Source: an uncultured Pseudomonadales bacterium
Lineage (GTDB): Bacteria > Pseudomonadota > Gammaproteobacteria > Pseudomonadales > Balneatricaceae
Assembly (NCBI GenBank): GCA_937773555.1
Contig: CALJVT010000005.1
Location: 434,001 to 498,000, forward strand
Reading direction: 5' to 3'
Length of the DNA stretch: 64,000 nt
Within the stretch, counting starts at the first letter, position 1, and each line of letters begins with the position of its first letter. Below the pieces are notes generated by a model. The model did no database searches, was not told the DNA's origin, and worked only from the letters and a program-made list of their open reading frames with translations. Position numbers and translations under genes: made by a program. Shown here piece after piece: positions 26,911 through 35,587 of the stretch.

Positions 26911-27798
26911 TCAATCCCGGTTGATGGTGGTGCCGAAAAGCCCATTGGGGCGCAGCACAAGGAATAAGAAAAGCAGAAGGAATACGTAGATATCACGTTC
27001 GTTTACACCACGAACTAATAGGAAGATACTTTCGGCTGCACCTACTGCAAAGCCAGCAACAATGGCACCACGAATACTGCCAAGGCCACCAATTACAGTA
27101 ACAATCAGGCCCTTTACTGTGAGAGGCAGGGTCAACAGGGGTGACAATACGCCTACAGAGGCTGCTAAAAGACAACCTGCAAAGCCTCCCAAGACACCCG
27201 CCAGAATAAAGGTTGCACTGTTGGTTCTATGGATTGGAATACCACATAGTAAGGCAGCTACAGGTTGCTGTGAGGTGGCACGTGTGCCTAATCCAAGTTT
27301 AGTTCGGTAGAGCAAAAGCATAACAATAGCCATGAGAATAAAACTAAACCCCATGACCAAAAGTAAATCTCCACGGATACCAAACTCACCTAAAAAGAAA
27401 TAAGCGTCTGGTAAGATGGCAGGAAACGACATAGGCGAACCAGAAGTTTCGTGAATAATCAGTTCGTCAATAAAAAATAGGGCTCCAATAGAAGCCATTA
27501 GAGGTGCTAGATGGTTACCTCTTGGCATAAATCGGAAGCAGACAAAATAAAGGATCAAGCCGATAACGCCCGACATAATGGGGCCAATAATAAAAGCCAT
27601 TAGTGGGGGTAGGCCAAATATGGTCAATGACATCAAACCCGAATACGCCCCAGCAATACTGGATGCTGCGTAGGCTAGATTGAGTTTATGCATTGCTCCA
27701 AAAATCAGTGTAAAGCCTAACCCAATCAAGGCATAAATGGAGCCAAACAGGACTCCGTCAATCAGTGACTGGATTATGTCTATATGGTCAAAATTCAT
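26911..27798 (-). CDS. Branched-chain-type ABC transporter permease, LivH-like (set 1)
   Basis: A 295-residue polytopic permease of the LivH family. It shows the N-terminal pattern IQSLIDGVLFGSIYALIGLGFTLIFGAMHKLNLAYAA and the coupling loop IGGLGSIRGAIVAG. The C-terminal LRPNGLFGTTINRD is conserved among LivH proteins. It is the first membrane component after the binding-protein gene, separated from it by 132 bp that include an 8-bp GC-rich hairpin. That layout commonly lets the binding protein be made in excess over the channel. Confidence 0.88.
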   Translation of the reverse strand: MNFDHIDIIQSLIDGVLFGSIYALIGLGFTLIFGAMHKLNLAYAASSIAGAYSGLMSLTIFGLPPLMAFIIGPIMSGVIGLILYFVCFRFMPRGNHLAPLMASIGALFFIDELIIHETSGSPMSFPAILPDAYFFLGEFGIRGDLLLVMGFSFILMAIVMLLLYRTKLGLGTRATSQQPVAALLCGIPIHRTNSATFILAGVLGGFAGCLLAASVGVLSPLLTLPLTVKGLIVTVIGGLGSIRGAIVAGFAVGAAESIFLLVRGVNERDIYVFLLLFLFLVLRPNGLFGTTINRD

Positions 27799-27886
27799 AA
27801 GATTTCACTTTGTACATTCTTGCAACAGCTACACTTAATAAGCAACGGCTATTAAGTGGGCTATAAATTATTAATGTGGGTAAGAA

Positions 27887-27909
27887 CCCGCCAGAATAGG
27901 ACTGGCGGG
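27887..27909. terminator. GC-rich hairpin between binding protein and permease genes
   Basis: The arms CCCGCCAG (27887-27894) and CTGGCGGG (27902-27909) pair perfectly across a 7-nt loop. It lies just downstream of the solute-binding-protein stop on the minus strand, with no long T-tract. It is therefore more likely an attenuator or 3'-end stabiliser that raises binding-protein output than a full terminator. Confidence 0.55.
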
Positions 27910-27930
27910 CTTAAAGGGCGTGTGCCCAGC

Positions 27931-29190
27931 TTACCTAGGGTCGTGGATTACATTCCATGAACCACTTTGAGCCTGAACAAATACGTAGGGCTTAAGCGCC
28001 TCACCTTCGTCTTGTACTCGGGTAATTTTACCTAGCAAACCGTCAGTTTCAGTTAGAGCAGCAAGCCCGTCACGAATCATACGGCGCTCTTGCTCAATCA
28101 TATCTGGGTCACCAGTGATGCCTACATTTTCGATAACCTGCTTGATGATCATTACGTTTTCCCATACTGCAGCAGAGTGCAAATCAGCATCACCACCATT
28201 AGCAGTAGCAAGTGCCGCAACTTCAGCAGCTGCTTCTGTAATTGGCGCAAAACTAGTAGGAATAATCATGCCTTCAGCTTCAGCAGCACAACCTTTCATG
28301 ACTTCTGCAGATGACGATGAAGTTAAACCAACAATCATCTTCGGCTTAACTTTCTGGCGAGATAATTCTTTAAGCATGCCGCAAGTGGTGAAAGGGTGAG
28401 ATGAAATAATCAAAACATCAGCATTTGAACGTCTAAACGCACGTGCTTGGACCGAAAAACTAGCATCGGCTTGAAGCCAGTTAGAAGAGCTGTTCAACAC
28501 TTCCTTATAGCCAGAAGCAATGTCACCTGTTAAACCTTCAATGTCACCTGTAGCCCAGGTAAAGCCGTGACGGGTAGCCGCCTGCACAATAACCTTAGAA
28601 TAGGTTCCATTAGAGTGTCCCTGATCTGTCTCTGTACCACCGTAGATAGTTTTTAAGTCAGGATTATTTTCAGCAATCCAAGCCCATAGACGATCATACA
28701 TTTCTGGCTCGTTAGGGGTATTACGGAAGGTCCATTGGGAAATCTTAGCCAAGCCATTACGTACGGCTGTGTCCGTTAGAATAGGATATTGCAAGCCGGT
28801 GTCGCCAGTATCGTCAACCTGCTTTTGGAACACACCAAACATTGCAGCAGCAGCACCAGAACAAGTGGGGCCAATACCAATAAGAGATTTGCCTTCAGCG
28901 GCCTCTTTACGAGCTACGGCAATAGCCTGCTCTGCGTTACAGGCACTATCACTATAATTATAGGTAAGCTTAGCCATAGAACCATCAGCCAGCTTAACAC
29001 CACCCATTTCATTGACTCGGGCAACCGCAGCTGACATTACTGCCTCTGAGTTAATACCGAATGATCTTAATGGGCCTGATTTAGCACCCCAACCTGCAAT
29101 ATTAATTTCGGTTTCAGCAACAGCTGCTCCCGAGGTAAGCAGTAAAGCTGATACTGCACTGACTATTATTTTTTTTGTAAATTTCTTCAT
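27931..29190 (-). CDS. Branched-chain-type ABC transporter periplasmic solute-binding protein
   Basis: A 419-residue periplasmic binding protein (Peripla_BP_6, LivK/AmiC-like fold). The N-terminal basic-hydrophobic stretch ends in ASAVA-type processing (SGAAVA-ETEI, cleavage near residue 25). The stretches INSEAVMSAAVARVNEMGGV and IGIGPTCSGAAAAMF are typical of the family. It is the only binding protein for two complete downstream transporter sets. It follows acuK by 106 bp on the same strand. The ligand is unknown; the surrounding acrylate/3-hydroxypropionate genes make a small organic acid, acrylate precursor or osmolyte plausible. Imperfect 14-bp repeats lie in the gap upstream. Confidence 0.9.
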   Translation of the reverse strand: MKKFTKKIIVSAVSALLLTSGAAVAETEINIAGWGAKSGPLRSFGINSEAVMSAAVARVNEMGGVKLADGSMAKLTYNYSDSACNAEQAIAVARKEAAEGKSLIGIGPTCSGAAAAMFGVFQKQVDDTGDTGLQYPILTDTAVRNGLAKISQWTFRNTPNEPEMYDRLWAWIAENNPDLKTIYGGTETDQGHSNGTYSKVIVQAATRHGFTWATGDIEGLTGDIASGYKEVLNSSSNWLQADASFSVQARAFRRSNADVLIISSHPFTTCGMLKELSRQKVKPKMIVGLTSSSSAEVMKGCAAEAEGMIIPTSFAPITEAAAEVAALATANGGDADLHSAAVWENVMIIKQVIENVGITGDPDMIEQERRMIRDGLAALTETDGLLGKITRVQDEGEALKPYVFVQAQSGSWNVIHDPR

Positions 29191-29243
29191 AGTTTCTCTC
29201 TAATTTTTTGTTATTTGGTTAGTTAGGTAAAAAAATTATTCGG

Positions 29244-29285
29244 TACAGCTATCCTCTATCAGTCATCCTCCATTAGTTATCCTTC
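29244..29285. repeat. Three imperfect 14-bp tandem repeats upstream of binding protein gene
   Basis: TACAGCTATCCTCT, ATCAGTCATCCTCC and ATTAGTTATCCTTC follow each other without gaps (29244-29257, 29258-29271, 29272-29285). They share a core resembling AGTCATCCTC. They sit between acuK and the binding-protein gene and may be regulatory, or a degenerate leader sequence. Confidence 0.45.
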
Positions 29286-29296
29286 AGTTAGTCGAT

Positions 29297-30124
29297 TTAT
29301 CGGTTACGAAATACGGGGGCACGCTTATGCAAAAACGCATTCATGCCTTCTTTTTGGCCATCGGTTGCAAATGCAGCTTGAAAATAAAGCCGCTCAGTGC
29401 GTAACCCCTCAGCTAAAGGAGCTTCAAGGGCCATATTGACTGCTCGCTTAGCCATTTTTACAGCTGGAGCGTTATAGCCAGCTATTGTATGAGCGGCTTC
29501 TAATGTTATCTGCAGCAGATCTGCTGCTGGCACTACTCGCGCTACTAGCCCAGCGTCTTTAGCTTCTTGGGCACCAATATTTCGACCCGTTAGCACTAGA
29601 TCCATGGCTAAAGCTTTACCCAAAGAACGGGTAAGCCGCTGAGAACCACCAATACCCGGCAAAATGCCCAGCTTAATTTCTGGTTGGCCAAACTGTGCGT
29701 CATCTGAAGCAATGATAAAATCGCATAGCAGCGCCAACTCACAGCCACCACCGAGGGCGAAGCCCCCAACTGCTGCAATAATAGGCTTGCTTATACTGCT
29801 AACTTGATCCCAAGGTGACAAAAAGTCATCCATATAGAATTCGGTGAAGCTCTGTGACGCCATTTCTTCAATATCTGCCCCAGCGGCAAAGGCCCTTGAA
29901 CTTCCAGTAATGACGATAGCGCCAATCTGAGGATCAGCATCAAAATCACGCAGTGCTGCAAGGGTTTCATTAGCTAGTTGCCGGTTGAGCGCATTTAGCT
30001 GTTTGGGCCGATTAAGGGTGATTAACCCCACCTGCTCGCGCCGCTCAACCAAGATCATCTCTGGTTTATCCGTGTCACTAGGCTGGGTCATGTTTTTATC
30101 TTTAGTTGCAGTCATCTGGGTCAT
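29297..30124 (-). CDS. acuK: Enoyl-CoA hydratase/isomerase family protein, AcuK-like
   Basis: A 275-residue crotonase-fold enzyme. The oxyanion-hole stretches AFAAGADIEEMA and GGFALGGGCELALLCD are present, as are the two catalytic Glu positions (CELA and PEIKLGILPGIGG). The first 11 residues (MTQMTATKDKN) may be surplus, since a second ATG at 30091 gives a more usual length. By context it hydrates acryloyl-CoA to 3-hydroxypropionyl-CoA, the AcuK role described in Halomonas acrylate catabolism. It lies 5 bp after the CoA-transferase gene, and the two act in succession. By sequence alone it could also be a general short-chain enoyl-CoA hydratase. Confidence 0.82.
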   Translation of the reverse strand: MTQMTATKDKNMTQPSDTDKPEMILVERREQVGLITLNRPKQLNALNRQLANETLAALRDFDADPQIGAIVITGSSRAFAAGADIEEMASQSFTEFYMDDFLSPWDQVSSISKPIIAAVGGFALGGGCELALLCDFIIASDDAQFGQPEIKLGILPGIGGSQRLTRSLGKALAMDLVLTGRNIGAQEAKDAGLVARVVPAADLLQITLEAAHTIAGYNAPAVKMAKRAVNMALEAPLAEGLRTERLYFQAAFATDGQKEGMNAFLHKRAPVFRNR

Positions 30125-30129
30125 TTCCG

Positions 30130-31383
30130 TTATTTGCTTAAAGTTTTTTTGGTTTTTGCTGTGTCTTTGGGCGTGGACGCTTGCTTATCAGCAGGCAAGT
30201 CATAGGCGCCGTGGTTTCCCAAGAGCTCAGCCAGAATACGTTCACGATGTTCACCCAAGCCCGGTGCATAGAGAGGGGTATTAACATCAATGTCCTCGTG
30301 GCCATGCATCTTAATCGGATTACCCGCTGTTCTTAATGGCACTTTTGAGGGCCCCTCCACTTGCACTATCATGTCTCTAGACAACAATTGTGGGTGGTCA
30401 AACAACTTGTCGATGGTATTAATTGGGGCACAGGGCACCCCCACATCATTAAGTGCATCAATCCAGTGAGTCACAGGCTTTTGCTTTAATGCTTTTTCAA
30501 TCTCGATGACCATTTCAGGCCGATTTTTACACCTTAGGTCGTTAGTCATGAAACGTGGATCAAGGGCCAGACCTGGAATTTCCAGGGCATCCGCCATCAG
30601 CATAAATAAGGTGTCATTACCTGCGGCAATAACAATCTTTTCATCTTTTGTACGAAAGCTTTCAAAGGGAGCTAAGGAAGGGTGAGAATCGCCTGTACGA
30701 TTGGGCACAATACCCTCAACGTCATAACGTGCAAGGGCCGTTTCCATTAATGCTGCTTGGCAATCAAGCATACCAATATCCACACGAGTGCCCTGTGCAT
30801 CTTTGGTACGACTATAAAGGGCTGAAACAATACCCACTGCTGCGAATAGAGCTGCACCCAAATCACCAAAGCTAGTACCTACGCGAGCAGGCTCGCCATC
30901 AGGCCAACCCGTAAGGCTCATAATGCCACCCATCGCCTGAACAACCATGTCGTAGCCTGGGAATTCCTTATAGGGGCCCGAATGACCAAAACCAGAAATA
31001 GAGGTATATATTAAATGGGGGTGGGTCTTGGCCAAACGCTCAGCTCCATAACCCAGACGATCCATTACGCCAGGCCGAAAATTCTCTACCAGCACATCAG
31101 CTGTATCAAACAGGCGCTCCAACAGCTCTCGATCACGTGGCGATTTAATATCTAAAACAATGCTTTCTTTATGTCGGTTAAAGCAATTAAAGTAAGCTGA
31201 TTCTTTTTCAATAAAGGGGCCAAAGGCTCGCGTATCGTCACCTGTACCGATTTTTTCAACCTTAATAACACGGGCACCTAGGTCGGCTAATACCATGGTG
31301 CAGTATGGGCCGGCTAAAACTCGCGAAAAATCGAGTACTGTAACCCCACTGAGGGGGCCTTTTTTCAAAGGTATATCATCCAT
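30130..31383 (-). CDS. acuN: CaiB/BaiF family III CoA-transferase, AcuN-like
   Basis: A 417-residue family III CoA-transferase. The N-terminal DFSRVLAGPYCTMVLADLGARVIKVE, the YDMVVQAMGG stretch and GMLDCQAALM, whose Asp aligns with the catalytic Asp of formyl-CoA transferase, all fit. The C-terminus carries a Lys-rich tail (DKQASTPKDTAKTKKTL) not typical of the family. It starts 18 bp after the GMC dehydrogenase gene and precedes the hydratase by 5 bp. In this set it would load CoA onto acrylate (or 3-hydroxypropionate), as reported for AcuN. The CoA donor is unknown. Other carboxylate substrates cannot be excluded from sequence. Confidence 0.84.
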   Translation of the reverse strand: MDDIPLKKGPLSGVTVLDFSRVLAGPYCTMVLADLGARVIKVEKIGTGDDTRAFGPFIEKESAYFNCFNRHKESIVLDIKSPRDRELLERLFDTADVLVENFRPGVMDRLGYGAERLAKTHPHLIYTSISGFGHSGPYKEFPGYDMVVQAMGGIMSLTGWPDGEPARVGTSFGDLGAALFAAVGIVSALYSRTKDAQGTRVDIGMLDCQAALMETALARYDVEGIVPNRTGDSHPSLAPFESFRTKDEKIVIAAGNDTLFMLMADALEIPGLALDPRFMTNDLRCKNRPEMVIEIEKALKQKPVTHWIDALNDVGVPCAPINTIDKLFDHPQLLSRDMIVQVEGPSKVPLRTAGNPIKMHGHEDIDVNTPLYAPGLGEHRERILAELLGNHGAYDLPADKQASTPKDTAKTKKTLSK

Positions 31384-31401
31384 AGCTGTGCTACTTTTAA
31401 G

Positions 31402-33060
31402 TTAATTATCCTGCAAAATCCAACGGGCAGCCTTTTCGGCAATCATCAAAGTTGGGCTGTTTGTGTTACCACTAGTAATGGTCGGCATGACCCCAGCATC
31501 CACGACCCTTAGGCCTCGAATGCCATAAACCCTTAAGTGGCTATCAACTACTGCTAGTGGGTCATTTTTCTGGCCCATTTTAGTGGTTCCCACTGGGTGA
31601 AAGATGGTGGACGCAATATCACCAGCTACCTGCGCTAACTCTTCGTCGGTTTGGAACTGGGCTCCAGGCTTTATTTCTTTCGGGTTGTACTGCGCTAAAG
31701 CCTGCTGCTGGGCAATGCCACGAACCACTCGCATGCTGTCGGCGGCCACTTTACGGTCTTCTTCTGTGGCTAAGTAGTTAGGTGAAATAGCGGGCGCTTG
31801 AAAAGGATCAGCCGATTTGAGTAATACCGTGCCTCGACTGGTAGGATTAAGATTACAAACACTGGCAGTAATGGCTGGAAAATCATGCAGTGGCTGACCA
31901 AAGGCTTCTAAGCTTAGAGGCTGTACATGAAATTCTAAATTTGCATGTTTGAGGGCAGGGTCACTCTTGGTAAATATTCCCAATTGAGAAGGCGCCATAC
32001 TCATAGGGCCAGTGCGCTTGAGGGCATATTCAATGGCAAAAGCTGCTTTGCCCAGTAAAGTAGAGGCCATTTTATTGAGGGTTTTTACACCTTCAACTCC
32101 GTATACAGTGCGAATCTGCAAGTGATCCTGCAGATTACGCCCAACACCTTTTAGTTCGTGCTCAACTTCAACACCTACACTGGCTAGGTGCTCGGGGCAC
32201 CCAATTCCAGACAACTGCAAAATATGAGGGCTGCCAATAGCACCAGCGCTCAGTAGCACCTCCAATCCAGCCTCCACAGTAAGGTTTTGACCCTTCACCC
32301 TGATTTCTACAGAAGTGCATCTTTTTTGACCATCTGCATCCATAGAAAGATTTAGTTTAGTAACGTGAGCGTGAGTCCATATTTCTAAATTGGAACGCTT
32401 TTTAACCGGCCTAAGGAACGCCTTTGAGGTATTCCAACGCCAGCCTGAGCGCTGATTAACGTCAAAATAGCCAGCTCCAGTATTATCGCCACCGTTAAAG
32501 TCATCAGTTTCAGGAATGCCTGTCTGAGTTGCCGCTTTGGCATAGGCTTCTAGTATTTCCCAACGCAACCGCTGCTTTTCCACTCTCCATTCGCCACCAG
32601 AACCATGCAAACGAGCACGTTCTTGTATTTTTGGGTCAAGGCTGTTGGCACTATCATCCAGGCGATAGTGGTCCTCATGGGCCTTAAAGTCCTCTAAACT
32701 GGCCGCCCAAGACCAATCAGAGTCGCCGGTTAGTTCTGCCCACTGATCATAATCTCTGGCCTGACCACGCATGTAGATCATGCCATTGATAGAGGAACAC
32801 CCACCTAGCGTTTTCCCGCGCGGGTATAGCAAGGAGCGACCATTTAAACCTGATTCTGGTTCAGTTTTAAACAACCAATCAGTTCGTGGGTTGCCTATGC
32901 AGTAAAGGTATCCCACAGGAATATGAATCCAGTGGTAATTATCCTTACCTCCAGCCTCTAACAAAAGCACACGCTTGGAGCTGTCAGCGCTTAGGCGATT
33001 AGCTAAGAGCGCACCGGCAGTGCCAGCTCCAACAATAATGTAATCAAATTTTTGATTCAT
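31402..33060 (-). CDS. dddA: GMC-family (choline dehydrogenase-like) alcohol dehydrogenase, DddA-like
   Basis: A 552-residue FAD-dependent GMC oxidoreductase. The N-terminal dinucleotide motif is YIIVGAGTAGALLANRL, GMC signature 1 is PRGKTLGGCSSINGMIYMRG, and the active-site His lies in STIFHPVGTTKMG near the C-terminus. Choline-dehydrogenase-like GMC enzymes include DddA, which oxidises 3-hydroxypropionate to malonate semialdehyde. The start shares its first base with the stop of the mmsA/dddC gene, so the two are translated in a coupled way and act on consecutive metabolites. It probably works at the cytoplasmic membrane face with a quinone or flavoprotein acceptor. Choline itself is less likely because no betaine aldehyde dehydrogenase partner is present. 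Confidence 0.84.
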   Translation of the reverse strand: MNQKFDYIIVGAGTAGALLANRLSADSSKRVLLLEAGGKDNYHWIHIPVGYLYCIGNPRTDWLFKTEPESGLNGRSLLYPRGKTLGGCSSINGMIYMRGQARDYDQWAELTGDSDWSWAASLEDFKAHEDHYRLDDSANSLDPKIQERARLHGSGGEWRVEKQRLRWEILEAYAKAATQTGIPETDDFNGGDNTGAGYFDVNQRSGWRWNTSKAFLRPVKKRSNLEIWTHAHVTKLNLSMDADGQKRCTSVEIRVKGQNLTVEAGLEVLLSAGAIGSPHILQLSGIGCPEHLASVGVEVEHELKGVGRNLQDHLQIRTVYGVEGVKTLNKMASTLLGKAAFAIEYALKRTGPMSMAPSQLGIFTKSDPALKHANLEFHVQPLSLEAFGQPLHDFPAITASVCNLNPTSRGTVLLKSADPFQAPAISPNYLATEEDRKVAADSMRVVRGIAQQQALAQYNPKEIKPGAQFQTDEELAQVAGDIASTIFHPVGTTKMGQKNDPLAVVDSHLRVYGIRGLRVVDAGVMPTITSGNTNSPTLMIAEKAARWILQDN

Positions 33061-34589
33061 TATTTGGCCACTGGCATAGCAAATTCTGCACCATCTGCCA
33101 TATCTTCAGGCCAACGTTGCATTATTGACTTTTGGCGGGTGTAAAAACGTACTCCCTCTTCTCCATAGGCATGCATGTCACCAAATAAGCTTTTCTTCCA
33201 ACCACCAAATCCCTGCCAAGCCATAGGCACAGGAATAGGTACATTAATACCTACCATTCCAACCTGTATGGTGCGATTAAATAATCGGGCTACACCACCA
33301 CTGCGGGTATAGCAGGAAACACCGTTGCCAAAACGATGGGAATTAATAAGCGCGATGGCCTGTTCTACTGTATCAACTCGAACACAGCACAATACTGGGC
33401 CAAATATCTCTTCTTGGTAAATTTTCATAGTCGATTTAACGTGGTCAAATAGGGTGGCTCCTAAAAAGAACCCTCCTTCAAACCCAGGCACAGAATGATT
33501 ACGGCCATCGACTAGCAATTGAGCACCTTCTTCAACGCCTGTATCAATGTAACCACTTATGCGCTGACGGGCCGCATCACTAATAATTGGCCCCATTTCA
33601 CTTTCTGGCGCCATTCCTGAGCCAATGCAGAGCTTTTGCGCACGCTGAGTCAACAAAGGCATCACTTTATCAGCGGCGTCAGCCACAAGTACCGCAACTG
33701 AAATAGCCATGCATCGCTCTCCTGCAGACCCAAAAGCGGCGCCCATAAGACCATCAACTGCCTTTGATATATCCGCATCTGGCATGACTACCATATGGTT
33801 CTTTGCGCCACCCAGTGCTTGTATGCGCTTACCATTGGCAGCACCGCGCTGGTATACCGCATTAGCTATGGGAGTAGATCCAACAAATGAAAGCGCCTCA
33901 ACGTCTGGGTGATCAAGTAGTGCTTCTACAGCCAACTTATCACCCTGCAAAACATTGAACACACCATCAGGAAAACCAGCAGCTTGTATAAGATCGGCCA
34001 TCAACAACGACGGAGTAGGATCAGTGGGTGATGGCTTAAGAATAAAAGTGTTACCACACGCAATGGCTACCGGAAACATCCAAGCAGGAACCATGACGGG
34101 AAAGTTAAACGGCGTCACTCCAGCGACCACACCAAGGGGCTGGCGCATGGTCCAGTTGTCCATATTGGTAGACACTTGGTCCGAAAAGTCGCCTTTTAAC
34201 AGCTGAGGAATGCCACACGCAAACTCAACAATATCGATGCCCCGTTCAACTTCACCCATCGCATCAGAAAACACTTTGCCATGTTCTGTGGTAATAGCTG
34301 ATGCGAGGTCTTCCTTGTGATCTTGCATTAAGTTTAGCAAGCGGTTCATTTTTCGGGCACGGATAATGGGAGGAACTTCTGACCAAGTTAAAAAAGCCTC
34401 ACGGGCCTTAGCCACTGCCTGATTCACATCATCAGCGGTTGAATAGGTTACATGGGCACAGACCTTTCCAGTAGCTGGGTTAAACACCTCATGCCCGGCT
34501 AGACCTGAAGCTTTACAGTGCTTACCTGCTATATAGTTACCAATCACTGTAACGGCTTTCTGATCTGAAGCCTTATTTGCACCTGTCAT
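33060..34589 (-). CDS. mmsA: CoA-acylating (methyl)malonate-semialdehyde dehydrogenase (MmsA/DddC)
   Basis: A 509-residue aldehyde dehydrogenase of the CoA-acylating MmsA type, the normal length. The catalytic Cys293 lies in [11 protein letters not shown], and [15 protein letters not shown] (159-173) and [14 protein letters not shown] (260-273) are hallmarks of the subfamily. It converts malonate semialdehyde to acetyl-CoA (or methylmalonate semialdehyde to propionyl-CoA) with NAD and CoA. It heads the operon mmsA-dddA-acuN-acuK, behind a promoter with TTGACT and TATTAT elements 17 bp apart (34655-34683). In DMSP/acrylate clusters the corresponding gene is named dddC. It could also process malonate semialdehyde from the inositol genes in this window. 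Confidence 0.92.
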   Translation of the reverse strand: MTGANKASDQKAVTVIGNYIAGKHCKASGLAGHEVFNPATGKVCAHVTYSTADDVNQAVAKAREAFLTWSEVPPIIRARKMNRLLNLMQDHKEDLASAITTEHGKVFSDAMGEVERGIDIVEFACGIPQLLKGDFSDQVSTNMDNWTMRQPLGVVAGVTPFNFPVMVPAWMFPVAIACGNTFILKPSPTDPTPSLLMADLIQAAGFPDGVFNVLQGDKLAVEALLDHPDVEALSFVGSTPIANAVYQRGAANGKRIQALGGAKNHMVVMPDADISKAVDGLMGAAFGSAGERCMAISVAVLVADAADKVMPLLTQRAQKLCIGSGMAPESEMGPIISDAARQRISGYIDTGVEEGAQLLVDGRNHSVPGFEGGFFLGATLFDHVKSTMKIYQEEIFGPVLCCVRVDTVEQAIALINSHRFGNGVSCYTRSGGVARLFNRTIQVGMVGINVPIPVPMAWQGFGGWKKSLFGDMHAYGEEGVRFYTRQKSIMQRWPEDMADGAEFAMPVAK

Positions 34590-34625
34590 ATTACTGTTCC
34601 TTAAACCGTAAAACTAAATAATTAC

Positions 34626-34736
34626 TAGCCATATGACTAATAAATAATAAAAAAATAATAAAAATATTATGCTTATTAGTCAACAAGATAATAAATAAAA
34701 ATATTAAATTTTTCATAATCATTAGCCATTCGACTA
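34626..34736 (-). promoter_or_regulatory. mmsA/dddC promoter with two operator-like dyads
   Basis: On the minus strand TTGACT (34678-34683) and TATTAT (34655-34660) are separated by 17 bp, a good sigma-70 promoter for mmsA. Two 14-bp dyads flank it: TAGCCATATGACTA (34626-34639), just past the expected transcription start, and TAGCCATTCGACTA (34723-34736), upstream. Both share the 6-2-6 geometry of the acuR operator but not its exact half-site. GACTAATAA occurs three times in the region. The rest of this 170-bp gap is very AT-rich. Confidence 0.55.
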
Positions 34737-34759
34737 ATAATTAATTAAAAAAAACTAAC

Positions 34760-35395
34760 TCATCGTGTTAAGTTTTCTAAAAAGTCTGTTTTAAAAATAT
34801 CAATGGGAGCAGCACGCCGCTCCAGCTTAGCCCGCAGAATAGCGCCTTCCCAGCCAATCCAGAATAGTTCAGCTTTGGCTGCACAATTAATGTCTGCCGG
34901 TATTTCACCTAAGGCCTGAGCTGCTAACAAACAGGTTTCAGTTTTACTCTGCCATTCACAAAAAACATCCACTAACCGTTGCCGAAAAACTCCTGGCAAG
35001 GCATATATTTCAATGCCTAAGTTACCCACTAAACAGCCACGATTAAAATCATATTTGGCCATATTATTGCGTGCTGACATAATAAAGTTATTTAGTCGCT
35101 CAAGTGGGGTATGCGATTCGTTAAGGAAAGCGAAGTCCAACATTTTATTGAAAAAATCGGCATAGGCATCAATTAGAACCAGCCCAAATGCTTCTTTACT
35201 GTCAAAGTAAGCATAAAATGATCCCTTAGGTAAGCCCGCTTTTGCAGTGACTTCATCTAGCCCTGTTGCTCCAAAGCCTTTTTTGGTTAGCAAGGCGACA
35301 CCAACCGCGGTTAACCGCTGGCGATTTTCATCAGTCTGCTTGGCACTTTTGCTCGGGCGCCCACGTGACTGCTTTATGGGGGTTACATTACTCAT
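34760..35395 (-). CDS. acuR: TetR-family regulator, AcuR-like
   Basis: A 211-residue TetR repressor. The N-terminal HTH includes TGLDEVTAKAGLPKGSFYAYFDSKEAFG (about 46-73). The C-terminal half has NRGCLVGNLGIEIYALP and FWIGWEGAILRAKLE, stretches I recognise from AcuR of Rhodobacter, the acrylate-responsive repressor of acuR-acuI. I start it at the ATG at 35395; a frame open to 35461 would swallow the promoter and operator. The -10 ends seven bases before this ATG, so the mRNA is probably leaderless or nearly so. It lies between the acrylate operon and acuI copy 2, both likely targets. The effector is presumably acrylate or acryloyl-CoA, by analogy. Confidence 0.85.
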   Translation of the reverse strand: MSNVTPIKQSRGRPSKSAKQTDENRQRLTAVGVALLTKKGFGATGLDEVTAKAGLPKGSFYAYFDSKEAFGLVLIDAYADFFNKMLDFAFLNESHTPLERLNNFIMSARNNMAKYDFNRGCLVGNLGIEIYALPGVFRQRLVDVFCEWQSKTETCLLAAQALGEIPADINCAAKAELFWIGWEGAILRAKLERRAAPIDIFKTDFLENLTR

Positions 35396-35401
35396 GTCGT
35401 C

Positions 35402-35430
35402 ACTATATAGACGACCGTCTAATGTTTCAA
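35402..35430 (-). promoter_or_regulatory. acuR promoter with operator in the -35/-10 spacer
   Basis: On the minus strand, TTGAAA (35425-35430) and TATAGT (35402-35407) lie exactly 17 bp apart. Fourteen of the 17 spacer bases form the perfect 6-2-6 dyad TAGACG-AC-CGTCTA (35408-35421, plus-strand reading). A repressor bound there would block RNA polymerase, so autoregulation by the adjacent TetR protein is likely. Confidence 0.75.
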
Positions 35431-35529
35431 CCCCGCAATTGGACGAGCTGATATTTTTCATCTACTAGATGAACTTGCCACCCAACTCAAGCTTTAAGGC
35501 CGCCCCTTTAAATCTAAGGCCTGCTGATT

Positions 35530-35559
35530 AAAAAAACACGCCCTGCAAAGCTAACGTGT
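35530..35559 (-). terminator. Probable terminator of acuI copy 2
   Basis: Read on the minus strand, ACACG pairs with CGTGT (35555-35559 / 35536-35540) over a 14-nt loop and is followed by a run of seven T residues. It lies 28 bp after the acuI copy 2 stop. The stem is short, so strength is uncertain. Confidence 0.45.
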
Positions 35560-35587
35560 CTCAATGGCCACGGCTTAAACATAAATG

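Noticed and set aside
28090-29203. Plus-strand frames opposite the solute-binding-protein gene
   Set aside because: Low-complexity translations without motifs, fully contained in a clear binding-protein gene on the other strand.
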